Source of the DNA: Sphingomonas aliaeris
GTDB lineage: Bacteria; Pseudomonadota; Alphaproteobacteria; Sphingomonadales; Sphingomonadaceae
Direction of reading: 5' to 3'
Length of the DNA: 64,000 nucleotides
Assembly: GCF_016743815.1 (NCBI RefSeq)
Contig: NZ_CP061035.1
Span: forward strand, 3,531,001 to 3,595,000
Below the pieces are notes generated by a model. The model was not told where the DNA came from, did no database searches, and saw only the letters and a list, made by a program, of their open reading frames with translations. Made by a program: the position numbers and the translations under genes. Every line of letters begins with the position of its first letter. Position 1 is the stretch's first letter. Of the stretch, positions 1-10,186 are shown piece after piece.

Positions 1-493
1 GCGCGGGATCGATGTGAATGCCGATCGCCTCGCCCATCACAAGCCATTGGTCGAGCGCTCGGCCCTCCTTCGTTTCCAGCCGGATCAATTGCGTCAGGCG
101 GCATTCGAACGCGACGGGGCTGGATGCGACGCGGGGTGGCGCGACCAGCCGGGAGGGCGTGGATTCCAGACCGGCGAGCGTGAATTCGTCCTCCGTCGTC
201 ATCGCCGAACTGACATTCATCGCCTCGGCCAGCGGACGTGTCGCGAGGTTCCAGACGAATTCCTTCGTCGCCGCGATATTCGCGACGCTGTCCTTCCACC
301 CCATCGACGAGAAACCGATCAGCGGCGGCGAATAATTGAACAGGTTGAAGAAGGAATAAGGCGCCAGATTGCGCACCCCCGCTTCGTTCACCGTACTGAT
401 CCAGCCGATCGGGCGCGGTGCGACGATCGCGTTCAGCGGGTCGTGCGCCAGTCCATGCCCGTCGGCGGGCTGGTAGAAGTGAGGATCGACCAT
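1..493 (-). CDS. Flavin reductase family protein (partial, C-terminus beyond window)
   Basis: Reading the minus strand from an ATG at 493 gives 164 codons open to the window edge, beginning MVDPHFYQPADGHGLAHDPL. The stretch IVAPRPIGWISTVNEAG followed by NLAPYSFFNLFNYSPPLIGF is characteristic of the flavin-reductase-like FMN-binding split barrel (flavoredoxin / DIM6-NTAB type). Such proteins bind FMN and either reduce it with NAD(P)H or act as small flavoproteins; the substrate cannot be told from sequence. The C-terminal part lies outside the window. It is divergent from the cytochrome b gene at 600. The family call is firm, the exact role is not. Confidence 0.8.
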   Translation of the reverse strand, partial: MVDPHFYQPADGHGLAHDPLNAIVAPRPIGWISTVNEAGVRNLAPYSFFNLFNYSPPLIGFSSMGWKDSVANIAATKEFVWNLATRPLAEAMNVSSAMTTEDEFTLAGLESTPSRLVAPPRVASSPVAFECRLTQLIRLETKEGRALDQWLVMGEAIGIHIDPA

Positions 494-599
494 GTTTATG
501 CGTCTCCGTTCCGGCGAAGGCTGTTCACTTCGAAGGCGTTAGCCGATAAGCAGGCCGCTGCCGAACGCGAACGATCGGGTCCGGGAAATAGGGGCGTAC

Positions 600-1355
600 A
601 TGCCTGACACGATGGACCCCGAAATGCTGCCGCCCGCTGCGGCGTCACCCGGTACACGACCGACCGTCTATCGTCACCGCATTGCCACGCGCCTGTGGCA
701 CTGGGTAAATGCGATCGCGATCTTCGTGCTTCTCGGCAGCGGGCTTACGATCCTGAATGCGCATCCGCATCTGTATTGGGGCGTCTATGGTGCGAACTTC
801 GACCATGCCTGGCTTCACACGCCGCACTGGCCAAGTTACCTTACGATTCCAGCGAGTTACAATCTCGCCATCGCCCGCCGCTGGCATTTGAGCTTCGCAC
901 TCATCTTCGCATTCAGCCTGCTGTTCCTGATCATCGCCAGCCTATTGAACAGACATTTCCAGCGCGATCTCCGGCTGCGCGCGCGGGATTTTCGCGGCGG
1001 CGTATTGTGGCACGACTTCAAGGAACATCTGGCGCTGCGGTTCCACGATCCGAAGAATCCCCAGGCCTATAACGTCTTCCAGAAGCTCTCCTACGCGCTC
1101 GTCATCTTCGTCCTGATCCCACTGATGATCCTGACGGGGCTCGCCATGTCGCCGGGCATGAATGCGGGGTGGCCGTGGCTGCTGGATCTGTTCGGCGGGC
1201 GGCAATCAGCGCGGTCCATCCACTTCATCGCCGCCGCCGGTCTGGTCGCCTTCACCATCGTGCATCTCGCGCTCGTCATTCTGGCCGGCCCGTTCAACGA
1301 GGTACGATCGATGATCACCGGTCGCTGGACCGTACCGCCGGAGGGCGAGATATGA
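600..1355 (+). CDS. Cytochrome b561-like membrane subunit (cytochrome b/b6 domain)
   Basis: 251 aa integral membrane protein with four hydrophobic segments at about residues 36-52, 96-114, 163-182 and 207-229. Histidines at the segment borders (H34 in TRLWHW, H96, H208 and H222) fit b-type haem ligation as in prokaryotic cytochrome b561 and PhsC/hydrogenase-type cytochrome b subunits. The stop codon overlaps the start of the downstream periplasmic molybdopterin oxidoreductase (ATGA), so the two are almost certainly one operon and one enzyme. Inference: it passes electrons between the quinone pool and the Mo subunit, as MsrQ does for MsrP, although this protein is longer than MsrQ and is not obviously that family. 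Confidence 0.82.
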   Translation: MPDTMDPEMLPPAAASPGTRPTVYRHRIATRLWHWVNAIAIFVLLGSGLTILNAHPHLYWGVYGANFDHAWLHTPHWPSYLTIPASYNLAIARRWHLSFALIFAFSLLFLIIASLLNRHFQRDLRLRARDFRGGVLWHDFKEHLALRFHDPKNPQAYNVFQKLSYALVIFVLIPLMILTGLAMSPGMNAGWPWLLDLFGGRQSARSIHFIAAAGLVAFTIVHLALVILAGPFNEVRSMITGRWTVPPEGEI

Positions 1356-2128
1356 CGCTGATGACGCGACGTGCCCTGATTTCCCGGGGCGCACTGGCCG
1401 GCGGTGCGGCGGCGACTGGGGGGATGCTGCTGTCCGGCTGCGACCGGTTGGCGGAGAACGAACAGTTCCGGCAGATCCTCTTCTCGGGTGAGAAGATCAA
1501 TTACCATCTGCAGCGTCTGGTTGTTGACCGGAATGCGCTCGCGCCCGAATTCCGCCCCGACCAGATGTCGCCCCGCTTTCGCACCAACGGCACCGCAAAC
1601 CCCGGTACTCCGGAATATGGCCGGATGGTTGCGGAGAATTTCGCTAACTGGCGGCTGAAGATCGGCGGGCTGGTGACGAAGCCGACCGAACTCTCGCTTC
1701 CGCAACTGCGGTCGATCCCCGCCCGCACGCAGATAACGCGTCACGACTGCGTCGAAGGGTGGAGCGCGATCGGGAAATGGCACGGTCCGACGCTCAAATC
1801 CCTGCTGCAACTGGCGGGCGTGAAACCCGAGGCACGCTATGTGCTGTTCACCTGCGCGGACCTGTATGGCGGCAAACCATATTACGAGACGATCGACATG
1901 ACGGATGCCCTGCATCCGCAGACGATCCTCGCCTGGGCAATGAACGATCGCGTGCTGGATGTCGGCCACGGCGCGCCGGTGCGCCTGCGCGTCGAGCGGC
2001 AACTGGGTTACAAGCATGCCAAATATGTCATGGCGATCGACGCCGTACCGTCGCTGTCAGGGATCGGATTGGGCAAGGGCGGCTATTGGGAGGACCGGAT
2101 CGACTATGACTGGTTCGCCGGGATTTAA
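1352..2128 (+). CDS. Tat-exported molybdopterin-dependent oxidoreductase (sulfite oxidase family)
   Basis: 258 aa from the ATG that overlaps the upstream stop. The N-terminus has a twin-arginine signal (TRRALISRG) followed by a hydrophobic stretch ending in LLSGC at residues 27-30, so it may be a Tat-exported lipoprotein anchored at Cys30. The sulfite-oxidase-type Mo domain follows, with the expected single cysteine ligand in HDCVEGW (C133) and the C-terminal GYKHAKYV segment. It pairs with the cytochrome b encoded immediately upstream. It resembles the MsrP/YedY superfamily in fold and partner, but length and partner differ, so the substrate is left open. A longer in-frame ORF starts at 1169 but that part overlaps the cytochrome gene. 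Confidence 0.85.
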   Translation: MTLMTRRALISRGALAGGAAATGGMLLSGCDRLAENEQFRQILFSGEKINYHLQRLVVDRNALAPEFRPDQMSPRFRTNGTANPGTPEYGRMVAENFANWRLKIGGLVTKPTELSLPQLRSIPARTQITRHDCVEGWSAIGKWHGPTLKSLLQLAGVKPEARYVLFTCADLYGGKPYYETIDMTDALHPQTILAWAMNDRVLDVGHGAPVRLRVERQLGYKHAKYVMAIDAVPSLSGIGLGKGGYWEDRIDYDWFAGI

Positions 2129-2187
2129 GTCCGCCGCTTTACCTATCTAAGTTTTCAAACCACTTCGGATTGGTTACGAAATCGGTC

Positions 2188-3429
2188 ATGGCCCTGATCG
2201 ATCTCTTTCTTGCGCGCCGCGTCAAGCGCGGGCAGCTGACCGTCCACCACGCCGATGGCAAGACGAGCCGCTTCGGCACCGCGGATGCCGCGTTCAACGA
2301 CGTCACTATCCGCTTCGCCGATCGCGGCGCGGCGAACTTCATCGTGCGCAATCCGGGGCTTGGCGCGGCGGAGGCGTTCATGGACGGCCGCCTGCTGATC
2401 GAACAGGGTGACATTCGCGATCTCGTCAACCTGTTGTCGGGCAATGGATTGTGGGAAGAAGGCGGGCGTGGTTTGAAACCGTCGCCGGGACGCCGAGCCG
2501 TCGCCGCGGTCACGCACCGGCTGAACCGCATCAACATGGCACGCAAGTCGAAGCGGAACGTCGCGCATCATTACGATCTCAGCGACCGGCTCTACGACCT
2601 GTTTCTGGATGCCGACCGCCAGTATAGCTGCGCTTACTATACCGATCCGTCGAACACGCTGGAGCAGGCGCAGGACGACAAGAAAGCGCACATCGCTGCG
2701 AAGCTTGCGCTGAAGCCCGGCATGCGCGTGCTGGACATCGGCTGCGGCTGGGGCGGCATGGCGCTGTATCTTCATGAGAAAACCGGCGCGGAGGTGATCG
2801 GCATCACCCTGTCCGAGGAACAATTGAAAGTCGCGCGTCGCCGTGCGGACGAAGCGGGTGTCGCCGAGAAGGTGCGCTTCGAACTGGTCGACTACCGCCA
2901 CGTCACGCCCGACCGGTTCGGCGGGCATTTCGACCGCATCGTTTCGGTCGGCATGTTCGAACATGTCGGTCCCGCACATTACCGCGCCTTCTTCCGCAAG
3001 TGCCGCGAACTGCTGACCACCGACGGTGTGATGCTGCTGCACACGATCGGGCGTATGGGTGGTCCGGGGGTGACGGACGACTTCACCGCCAAATACATCT
3101 TTCCCGGCGGCTACAGCCCGGCTCTGTCGGAGATCGTTCGCGGCTATGAAGGGCTGCGCATGTTCCCGACGGATATCGAGATCCTGCGGCTGCATTATTC
3201 CTACACCACCGACGCATGGTACGATCGCACCGTGGCGGCGAAGGACCAGATCGTCGCCTTGTACGACGAACGTTTCTACCGGATGTGGACCTTCTATCTG
3301 GCGGGCGCGAGCCAGGCGTTCCGCTTCGGCGGGCTGTGCAATTATCAGCTCCAACTGTCCCGCAGCCGTATCGGCGTCCCGATCACCCGCGATTACATGA
3401 TCGAGGAGGAACGGCGGCTGCGCGGGTAA
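2188..3429 (+). CDS. cfa: Cyclopropane-fatty-acyl-phospholipid synthase
   Basis: 413 aa from the ATG at 2188 (an in-frame TTG at 2170 would add six residues). The SAM-binding motif VLDIGCGWGGMALYL, followed by VIGITLSEEQ, is diagnostic of the Cfa/mycolic acid cyclopropane synthase family. The region around SVGMFEHVGP and the C-terminal catalytic domain are also typical. The enzyme transfers a methylene group from S-adenosylmethionine to the double bond of unsaturated acyl chains in membrane phospholipids. The length matches the family. It stands alone, convergent with the histidine kinase gene that ends at 3451. Confidence 0.93.
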   Translation: MALIDLFLARRVKRGQLTVHHADGKTSRFGTADAAFNDVTIRFADRGAANFIVRNPGLGAAEAFMDGRLLIEQGDIRDLVNLLSGNGLWEEGGRGLKPSPGRRAVAAVTHRLNRINMARKSKRNVAHHYDLSDRLYDLFLDADRQYSCAYYTDPSNTLEQAQDDKKAHIAAKLALKPGMRVLDIGCGWGGMALYLHEKTGAEVIGITLSEEQLKVARRRADEAGVAEKVRFELVDYRHVTPDRFGGHFDRIVSVGMFEHVGPAHYRAFFRKCRELLTTDGVMLLHTIGRMGGPGVTDDFTAKYIFPGGYSPALSEIVRGYEGLRMFPTDIEILRLHYSYTTDAWYDRTVAAKDQIVALYDERFYRMWTFYLAGASQAFRFGGLCNYQLQLSRSRIGVPITRDYMIEEERRLRG

Positions 3430-3450
3430 GGCCCGCCGGATACGGTAGCG

Positions 3451-5973
3451 TCAGACGATTTCGGCCAGCGCCCGCGCGAGTTCCTCCTGCCGGAACGGCT
3501 TGGCGAGACGCGGTATATCCGCCGCTATGCCCTCCGCCTCGGCATAGCCCGTGACGAGCAACACCGGCAGCCCGGGCCGCATCGTGCGGATCGCCACGGC
3601 AAGATCGCCGCCGGTCATCCCCGGCATCATGTGGTCGGTCACGACCAGATCGAACGCCGCGCCGCGTTCGAGCAGTTCCACCGCCTCCCGCGCGGTCGCG
3701 ACCTCGGTCGTCGCATACCCCAGGTCCTGAAGCATATCACTGGTCGTCATGCGCACGACCGCCTCGTCGTCCACCACCAAGGCGGACCCGCGCACGCGTT
3801 CGATTGCGGTGTCGGGGCCGCCCGCCGCCTCGACCGCCGCAGCCGCCTCGCTGGCCGGCAACCACAGGTCGATCCGCGTTCCCAACCCCTTCTGGCTGCG
3901 TATGTCGAGCGTCCCGCCAAGCTGAGCCGCCAGTCCGTGCACCATCGACAGGCCGAGCCCCGTCCCCTTGCCGACGCCCTTGGTAGAATAGAATGGCTCG
4001 ACCGCGCGCTTCGCCGTCTCTTCATCCATGCCCATGCCGGTATCCGCTACCGTCAACCGCACGTAGCGCCCCGCGGGGAGATCAAGCGCAGCCCCGGGAT
4101 CGACCGCTTCGGCGGCGGCGGCGATCGTCAGCGTGCCGCCATCGGGCATCGCATCGCGCGCATTCACGCACAGGTTCAGGATCGCCATCTCTAGCTGGTT
4201 GGCATCGGCGATCGCCGGCGGCAGCGCATCCCCCGTTTCGACCTGAACGCGGATTTGCGGACCCGACGTGCTGATCACCAGATCCGCCATCCCCTCGATC
4301 AGCGCGGCGACATCAACCGGCCCCGGCTGCAACGGCTGGCGTCGCGCGAACGCGAGCAGGCGCTGCACCAGCACCCGCGCACGTTCCGCCGATTGCAACG
4401 CGCCGTCGATCAGCCTTTTCTCCCGGTCGGTTGCGCCCTCGCGTCGCGACAGCATGTCGAGACTGCCGACGATCGGTGTCAGCAGATTGTTGAAATCGTG
4501 CGCGACGCCGCCGGTCAACTGGCCCATCGCCTCCATCTTCTGGCTCTGGCGCAGCGCCGCCTGCGCCAGTTCGCGCTCGGCCACCTCGGCCTCCACGCGC
4601 TGTTCCAGCGTGGCATTCAACTCGCGAAGGGCGATCTCGGCCCGCCGCCGCACGGTGACGTCGTTGAACAGCACGCCGACCCGGTGCAGCGCCGGATCGT
4701 CGACCGGAAAGGCATGCACGTCGTACCAGCGATCCTCCAGCGCGCGCGCCGGGCTTTCGAAACGCAGCGGCGTCCGCGTCCGGGCGATCTCGCCATAAGT
4801 GTCGAACCAATGCTGTTCATGCTCGGGCGCAAGCTCGCGCATCCACCGCCCCTGCGCGTCCTGCAACCCCGTCGCCGAGACGAAGCTGAGATTGACCTCC
4901 ACGAAGCGGTAATCCTCCGCGGTTCCGTCCGCCGCGAAGCGCATTTCGATGACACAGAAACCGGCATCGATGGAATCGAACAATTGCCGGTAACGCCCTT
5001 CGCTGGCGGCCTGCGCACGTTCGGCGGACTGGATCAGCGCACGGTTCTTGTCGTCCAGTTCCACCGCCTGCGCCGCCAGCCGCGCCTCCAGCGTATCCAG
5101 ATGCGCCGCCTCCAGCGCATCGCTGCGCGCGCGTTCCTGATCCAGCGCCATTAGCCGTTGCCCGTCGCGCAGGATCAGCCACAGGAACGGCGCGATCGTC
5201 AGCACGACCAGCAGCGCCATCGCGCTGCCCAACTGGAGCAGATCGGCGTTCGCGGCGCGCACGAGGAACCAGCCCAGCACCGGTGGCACGACGAGGAAGA
5301 TCAATTGCCGCCGCGTCGTCGCCCCCGCTTCGCCCGGCGCGCCGATCGTCATTGCCCATCCCTGACCGGGCTTGCCGAGGATCGACGAGATACTGAGCAG
5401 CAGCGTCACCACCGCGGTGTTCAGCGCCATCGTCCTGAACATCGGCAGCGCGTACAGATCGGTCGAACTATAGGCATAGCCGGCGAGCGCGAGCAGCGCG
5501 ATCAGGAACGCGGTGGTCGCGAGTGCATCGCCCAGCCAGCCGACATGGTCCGCGCGCGGGAGCAAGGCGAACGACAGGCAGACGATGGCGATCGCGGTGC
5601 TGACCGATGTCCGTCCGATCATCGCCGGATCCAGCCCAATTATCGTGGCGAGCGTCGGGTTGACGACATCGCCGTTCGATACGGCATGACTGGTCAGCAC
5701 GATAGCGGCCAGCGTCAACGCAACCCGCGCCATACCGGCGGCGATCGGCCGTCGCCCGGTGAAATATGCGATCTGCGCGGCGCCGACGATCGCCAGCCCA
5801 AGCCCCGTCGTCAGCGACATCGCCTGAAATCCGACGTGCAGCGAATACAGCGCAGGCACCGCCATCGCGTGACCGAACAGTCCGATCATCGCGATGGCGG
5901 TTGCCAGCGCAGCGGCCGTCATGGCCGCCCGGTGAAGCGACACCGGTCCTGCGCTGGAATGGTCTGGCTGCAC
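3451..5973 (-). CDS. Hybrid sensor histidine kinase / response regulator
   Basis: 840 aa from a GTG at 5973 preceded by GGGAG. The N-terminal third (roughly residues 15-290) is a run of hydrophobic helices forming an integral membrane sensor. A short coiled coil comes next, then a PAS domain (about 325-440). The HisKA dimerisation domain contains the phospho-acceptor in [11 protein letters not shown] (about residue 490). The HATPase domain has N, G1 (DTGMGMD) and G2 (GKGTGLGLS) boxes. A C-terminal receiver domain (about 720-840) keeps the acceptor aspartate in [10 protein letters not shown] and the lysine in RLAKPF. No partner regulator is adjacent, so the cognate output is unknown. Signal also unknown. 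Confidence 0.92.
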   Translation of the reverse strand: MQPDHSSAGPVSLHRAAMTAAALATAIAMIGLFGHAMAVPALYSLHVGFQAMSLTTGLGLAIVGAAQIAYFTGRRPIAAGMARVALTLAAIVLTSHAVSNGDVVNPTLATIIGLDPAMIGRTSVSTAIAIVCLSFALLPRADHVGWLGDALATTAFLIALLALAGYAYSSTDLYALPMFRTMALNTAVVTLLLSISSILGKPGQGWAMTIGAPGEAGATTRRQLIFLVVPPVLGWFLVRAANADLLQLGSAMALLVVLTIAPFLWLILRDGQRLMALDQERARSDALEAAHLDTLEARLAAQAVELDDKNRALIQSAERAQAASEGRYRQLFDSIDAGFCVIEMRFAADGTAEDYRFVEVNLSFVSATGLQDAQGRWMRELAPEHEQHWFDTYGEIARTRTPLRFESPARALEDRWYDVHAFPVDDPALHRVGVLFNDVTVRRRAEIALRELNATLEQRVEAEVAERELAQAALRQSQKMEAMGQLTGGVAHDFNNLLTPIVGSLDMLSRREGATDREKRLIDGALQSAERARVLVQRLLAFARRQPLQPGPVDVAALIEGMADLVISTSGPQIRVQVETGDALPPAIADANQLEMAILNLCVNARDAMPDGGTLTIAAAAEAVDPGAALDLPAGRYVRLTVADTGMGMDEETAKRAVEPFYSTKGVGKGTGLGLSMVHGLAAQLGGTLDIRSQKGLGTRIDLWLPASEAAAAVEAAGGPDTAIERVRGSALVVDDEAVVRMTTSDMLQDLGYATTEVATAREAVELLERGAAFDLVVTDHMMPGMTGGDLAVAIRTMRPGLPVLLVTGYAEAEGIAADIPRLAKPFRQEELARALAEIV

Positions 5974-6067
5974 CGTCGCTCCCGATTGCGCCGGTCCATA
6001 GCCCCCGGCCGATGCAGTCCCTAACGTCCTATGCCAGGTTTTTATCCAAGGATAGCGGGGGCTTGGA

Positions 6068-7450
6068 TCAGTGTCCTGCCTGTGGCCCCCGCTCCAGCCC
6101 GCTCGCCGCCAGTTGAGCGTCGATCATCGCCAGCAGCCGTTCCAGCGCCGCCTCGTCCTTCGCCTCGGCGCGTGCGACCAGCACATCCTGCGTGTTCGAT
6201 GCACGCAGCAGCCACCAGCCGTCCGGCGTGTTGACGCGCGCGCCGTCCGTACGGTCGACATCGGCCCCTTCGGCTTCCAGACGGTTCAGCACTTCCTCGA
6301 CCACCGCGAACTTGCGGCTCTCATCGACCTGGAACCGCATTTCGGGCGTGTTGACGAGTGCCGGCATCGCGCCGCGGATCTCGGTCATCGACTTGCCGAT
6401 CATGTGAACCGCACGGATCAGGCGAACGGCGGCATATTGCGCGTCGTCGAAGCCGTAATATTCGTGCGCGAAGAAGATGTGCCCGCTCATCTCACCCGCC
6501 AGCGGGGAATCGGTTTCGCGCATCTTCGTCTTGATCAGCGAATGGCCGGTCTTCCACATCAGCGGCTGGCCACCCAGTTCCGCGATCCGGTCGTACAGCA
6601 TCTGGCTGGCCTTCACATCGGCGATGATCGTAGCACCGGGCAGTTCCTTCAGCACCGGGACCGCCAGGATCGACAGCAGCTGATCGCCCCAGATCACGCG
6701 GCCCTCACCGTCGATAGCGCCGATCCGGTCGCCGTCGCCATCGAATGCCAGCCCGAAATCGAGCCCCTTTTCGGCGACCAGCTTCTTCAGGTCCTCGAGG
6801 TTCTTTTCCTCGGTCGGATCGGGATGGTGGTTGGGGAAATTGCCGTCGACTTCGGTGTATAGCAGGTGATGTTCGCCCGGCAGCAGCTTGGTGAGCTTCT
6901 CGATCACCGGGCCGCTGGCGCCGTTGCCGGCGTCCCAACCGATCTTGTAGGCGCCACCGGCATAACCGGCGAGCAGGCGACCGACATAATCGTCGACCAG
7001 ATCGACCTCGGAAACCGTTCCCTCGCCTTCTTCCCAATCGCCTTCCTCGGCCAGCTTGGCCAGATCCTGGATATCGGCGCCGAAGAACGGCTTGTGCTGC
7101 AACACCATCTTGAAGCCGTTATATTCGGCCGGATTGTGGCTGCCGGTAATCTGGATGCCGCCATCCACTTCCAGGATCGCCTCGGCATAATAAAGCTGCG
7201 GCGTCGGCCCCATGCCGGTCCGCACCACGTCCACACCGCCGGCCGTCAGGCCGGCGACGAGCGCGGCCTCCAGTTCCGGCGAAGACGTACGGCCGTCATA
7301 TCCGACCGCGACACGCGTCCCGCCGACCCGCCGAACGCGTGTCGCGAACCCGCGGCCGATCGCATTGGCGTCCGCCGTTCCCAGGGTTTTTCCGACGATG
7401 CCGCGAATGTCGTATTCGCGCAGGGACGTGGGGTCGAAACGATGGGTCAT
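6068..7450 (-). CDS. pgmG: Phosphoglucomutase/phosphomannomutase
   Basis: 460 aa. The start at 7450 ([19 protein letters not shown]) is preferred because AAGGAGC lies just upstream. An in-frame extension to 7510 has no such support. The four-domain alpha-D-phosphohexomutase fold is indicated by the active-site serine loop [14 protein letters not shown], the metal-binding loop [12 protein letters not shown], the sugar-recognition EMSGH and the phosphate-binding RASNTQD near the C-terminus. It interconverts hexose 1- and 6-phosphates, supplying precursors for exopolysaccharide and lipopolysaccharide. In sphingomonads this bifunctional enzyme is called PgmG and feeds sphingan synthesis. Confidence 0.93.
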   Translation of the reverse strand: MTHRFDPTSLREYDIRGIVGKTLGTADANAIGRGFATRVRRVGGTRVAVGYDGRTSSPELEAALVAGLTAGGVDVVRTGMGPTPQLYYAEAILEVDGGIQITGSHNPAEYNGFKMVLQHKPFFGADIQDLAKLAEEGDWEEGEGTVSEVDLVDDYVGRLLAGYAGGAYKIGWDAGNGASGPVIEKLTKLLPGEHHLLYTEVDGNFPNHHPDPTEEKNLEDLKKLVAEKGLDFGLAFDGDGDRIGAIDGEGRVIWGDQLLSILAVPVLKELPGATIIADVKASQMLYDRIAELGGQPLMWKTGHSLIKTKMRETDSPLAGEMSGHIFFAHEYYGFDDAQYAAVRLIRAVHMIGKSMTEIRGAMPALVNTPEMRFQVDESRKFAVVEEVLNRLEAEGADVDRTDGARVNTPDGWWLLRASNTQDVLVARAEAKDEAALERLLAMIDAQLAASGLERGPQAGH

Positions 7451-7528
7451 CGGTGCTCCTTGGGGAAGTTTCGGTCGCCGCTGAAAAGCGCAGCACCGAA
7501 TTTGGTTCAACTCTTATGGACCAACCGC

Positions 7529-7795
7529 CTAACGCTTCAACAACAGGTCGCGTGCGGCGTTGATCCGGCTGGTCATGTCCTGCGATCCGCCACGGTCGGG
7601 ATGGACCGTACCGATCAATCGCCGATGGGCCGCGCGGATCGCGTCGTCGTCCGCCGTGGCGGAGACGCCCAGCAGCGATCGCGCCTCCGCCTCGGCATAG
7701 GTCGGGCGCTGTGCGGCCTTGCGTGCGGCACGCGGCTTGCGGATCAGCAGCCATGCCCCGAACAGGATCAGGCCGATCAGGATCAGCTTCGACAT
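7529..7795 (-). CDS. Small membrane-anchored DnaJ-domain protein
   Basis: 88 aa. An N-terminal hydrophobic helix (residues 3-18) is followed by a basic segment and a degenerate J-domain, in which the HPD motif is present in IGTVHPDRGGS. This looks like the TIM14/Pam18-like group of short bacterial J-domain proteins, which present the J-domain next to the membrane to stimulate a DnaK-type ATPase. It sits between mipZ and pgmG on the same strand and could be cotranscribed with them. The client or partner chaperone cannot be deduced. Confidence 0.8.
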   Translation of the reverse strand: MSKLILIGLILFGAWLLIRKPRAARKAAQRPTYAEAEARSLLGVSATADDDAIRAAHRRLIGTVHPDRGGSQDMTSRINAARDLLLKR

Positions 7796-7829
7796 GGGGT
7801 GGCTCCGTTCGCGGCCGGAGCGGACGACA

Positions 7830-8636
7830 TCATGCGAAGAGCGGCATCGTCGCGTCGCCCGTCCGTTCGGGCAAGGCCAGTGCGGCCATCATCTCGCGCA
7901 GTTCCTGGCGCGCCGCGACATGCGACAGGCCCATCTCGCCGAATTCGCGCGCGTCCAGCATCGTCAGCCCCTTGGGGAACAGTTCGCGATAGATCACGCG
8001 CTCGCCGAGGCCGGGAATGATGCGGAAACCGACGCGCTTGGCCAGCTGGTCCAGCGCCTCGGACACGCGGCGCATGTTGCGCGCCTCGATATGCTGGACG
8101 CGATTGCGCAGGACGACCCAGTCGATCGTCGATCCGTCCGCCTTGGCGCGGGCCTTGCGCGCATCCCAGATCAATTCGGCGTAGAAGCTGGGGCGCGTCA
8201 CCTTGTACGTATCCGGATCGACCTGACCGATCAGGTCGAAATCGACGAAGCTGTCGTTCATCGGCGTGACCAACGTATCCGCGCGCTGTGCCGCGATCCG
8301 GGCGAAGCGATCGTCGCGACCGGGCGTATCGATGACCATGAAGTCCGCCCCCTCGCACAGCGCGTCGAACGTATCGGTGAAGAATTCCAGGCTTTCGCCG
8401 TCATGCGTCGCGTGGCGGGGGATGAACAGGTCCTTGCCCGTGCGCCGCTCCGTTTCCGCACGATTGTCGAAATATCGGCCTAAAGTCCGTTGCCGGTGGT
8501 CGAGATCCATCGCGGAGACGCGTGCGCCCCGTGCCTGCAACGCGATCGCCACGTGCACAGCGGTGGTCGATTTGCCCGTCCCGCCCTTTTCGTTGGCGAA
8601 GACGATGATGTGTGGCTTTTGCGCAACCGTCGTCAC
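7830..8636 (-). CDS. mipZ: ParA-like ATPase MipZ, division-site positioning
   Basis: 268 aa with the deviant Walker A motif NEKGGTGKSTTAVHVA at the N-terminus, the switch region MDLDHRQRT and the Walker B-type VIDTPGRDD. This matches MipZ, the alphaproteobacterial relative of ParA, which forms a bipolar gradient with ParB and inhibits FtsZ polymerisation away from midcell. The length is right for the family. The gene is divergent from panC, with a 114-bp shared upstream region that should hold both promoters. A plasmid-type ParA is less likely because there is no ParB next to it. Confidence 0.9.
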   Translation of the reverse strand: MTTVAQKPHIIVFANEKGGTGKSTTAVHVAIALQARGARVSAMDLDHRQRTLGRYFDNRAETERRTGKDLFIPRHATHDGESLEFFTDTFDALCEGADFMVIDTPGRDDRFARIAAQRADTLVTPMNDSFVDFDLIGQVDPDTYKVTRPSFYAELIWDARKARAKADGSTIDWVVLRNRVQHIEARNMRRVSEALDQLAKRVGFRIIPGLGERVIYRELFPKGLTMLDAREFGEMGLSHVAARQELREMMAALALPERTGDATMPLFA

Positions 8637-8750
8637 TTTGAAAACTTGCCCCCGGCGCCTGCTTGGTTGCTAGGTCGGAAGCCCCCTCATAGAAGGCCGA
8701 CCAACCGCATCCTGCGTTCTGTACGCACCCTTACCGAAGGCCCTTCGCCC

Positions 8751-9599
8751 GTGCAAACCATCCGTACCCTCGATCTTCTCCGTTCGGGACTGGCGGAACT
8801 GCGCGGCGATCGCAGCCGGATCGCATTGGTGCCGACGATGGGCGCGCTGCATGCCGGCCATATCGCGCTGATCGAGGCGGCGAAACGGCCGGGAACGCGC
8901 GTCGTCGCGTCGATCTTCGTCAATCCGAAACAGTTCGGCGCGAACGAGGATCTGTCCCGCTATCCACGCAAGGAACTGGCCGACACGCGGATGCTGAACG
9001 ATGCGGGATGCGACATGCTGTGGATGCCTCCGGTCGACATCATGTATCCGGCGGGCTTCGCCACCAACATTTCGGTCACAGGCGTCAGCGACGGGCTGGA
9101 CGGCGCGGCGCGGCCCGGCCATTTCGACGGCGTCGCGACCGTGGTGACGAAATTGTTCAACCAGGTGCGCCCCGACACCGCCTATTTCGGCGAGAAGGAT
9201 TTCCAGCAGCTGGCCGTGATCCGCCGGATGGTCGCGGATCTCGACATGGGGATCGACATCGTCGGCGTCCCCACGCAGCGCGAGGATGACGGTCTCGCTT
9301 TGTCGTCGCGCAACATCTATCTCGACGAAAGCGAACGTGGACGCGCCGTCGCCTTGCCCCGTGCGCTCGGCGTGGCAGCCAAGTCGATCGCGAAGGGCGA
9401 TCCCGTGGACGACGCGCTGAATGCCGCGCGCGAGACGCTGATCGCGGCAGGCTTCACGATCGATTATGTCGAACTGGTCGATGCCGAATCGCTCGGCGTA
9501 CCAGATGCGACACGCGATCGGAGGCTGCTTGCCGCCGCGCGAATCGGTACCACGCGACTGATCGACAATCTCGCAATATTACCGGCCCAACAGAATTAG
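8751..9599 (+). CDS. panC: Pantothenate synthetase (pantoate-beta-alanine ligase)
   Basis: 282 aa from a GTG at 8751; the open frame extends upstream to 8490 but only the GTG start gives the standard length. The HIGH-type nucleotide-binding motif is in VPTMGALHAGH, and the pantoate/ATP site follows in TVVTKLFN, YFGEKDFQQL and LALSSRN. It condenses pantoate with beta-alanine, using ATP, to give pantothenate for coenzyme A synthesis. It is monocistronic here, with panB absent from the window. Confidence 0.94.
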   Translation: MQTIRTLDLLRSGLAELRGDRSRIALVPTMGALHAGHIALIEAAKRPGTRVVASIFVNPKQFGANEDLSRYPRKELADTRMLNDAGCDMLWMPPVDIMYPAGFATNISVTGVSDGLDGAARPGHFDGVATVVTKLFNQVRPDTAYFGEKDFQQLAVIRRMVADLDMGIDIVGVPTQREDDGLALSSRNIYLDESERGRAVALPRALGVAAKSIAKGDPVDDALNAARETLIAAGFTIDYVELVDAESLGVPDATRDRRLLAAARIGTTRLIDNLAILPAQQN

Positions 9600-9797
9600 A
9601 ACGACTTTGCCGAGGACCTGAAAACGCTTCGAAATTAACCCTGATCGGCCTGCCACATCTCTGCTGCATCTGTCCGGCACCCGAATAGAATTGTTTCGGG
9701 TCTTGATTCCGCTCTCTGCCGCCGATCCCCGTTAACCATTTGTTGACCGCGCCTTGCCAAGGTGAGGCCGTGGACATTGGTTAACGGGGTGAATGCA

Positions 9798-10094
9798 ATG
9801 GGCAGCAGCCTGAAGAGCGCGCAATTTCTGATCGACAGCCGGCTGGCGGGTGCCGCCCGCGGTGACGTGGACTCCTATTACGATCTGGGCATGGCCTATT
9901 CGAGCGGCAGCGGCGGCGTGGATGTCGACCTGATCGAGGCACACAAATGGTTCAACCTGGCGGCCGTCGGTGGCAGCGAGGAAGCCAAGGCCTGCCGCGC
10001 GGAAATCGCCGAGGACATGACGGCCCGCGAGATCGCGACCGCGCAGACCGCCGCCCGTGCCTGGCTCCGGACCACGCAGCGCCGCGCCGCCTGA
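9798..10094 (+). CDS. Small Sel1-like repeat protein
   Basis: 98 aa from ATG 9798; an in-frame GTG at 9789 is possible. The segment AARGDVDSYYDLGMAYSSGS followed by DLIEAHKWFNLAAVGGSEEA has the spacing of one to two Sel1 (TPR-like) repeats, with YDLG.AY and A.KWF.LAA.GG.EEA as the key positions. There is no signal peptide or membrane segment, so it is predicted cytosolic. Such short Sel1 proteins are common in sphingomonads; the function is unknown. Neighbours give no clue. Confidence 0.7.
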   Translation: MGSSLKSAQFLIDSRLAGAARGDVDSYYDLGMAYSSGSGGVDVDLIEAHKWFNLAAVGGSEEAKACRAEIAEDMTAREIATAQTAARAWLRTTQRRAA

Positions 10095-10186
10095 ATCCGA
10101 TCCTCCCCGGCACGGGGAGGGGACCATAAGCATTCAGCGAATGGTAGAGGTGGCTCTCCGCGAGCGACCGCGACCGGCGGACGGGA

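Noticed and set aside
7830..8636. Plasmid-type ParA or flagellar FlhG instead of MipZ
   Set aside because: No ParB or FlhF neighbour, and the NEKGGTGKSTTAVHVA start and overall pattern fit MipZ better.
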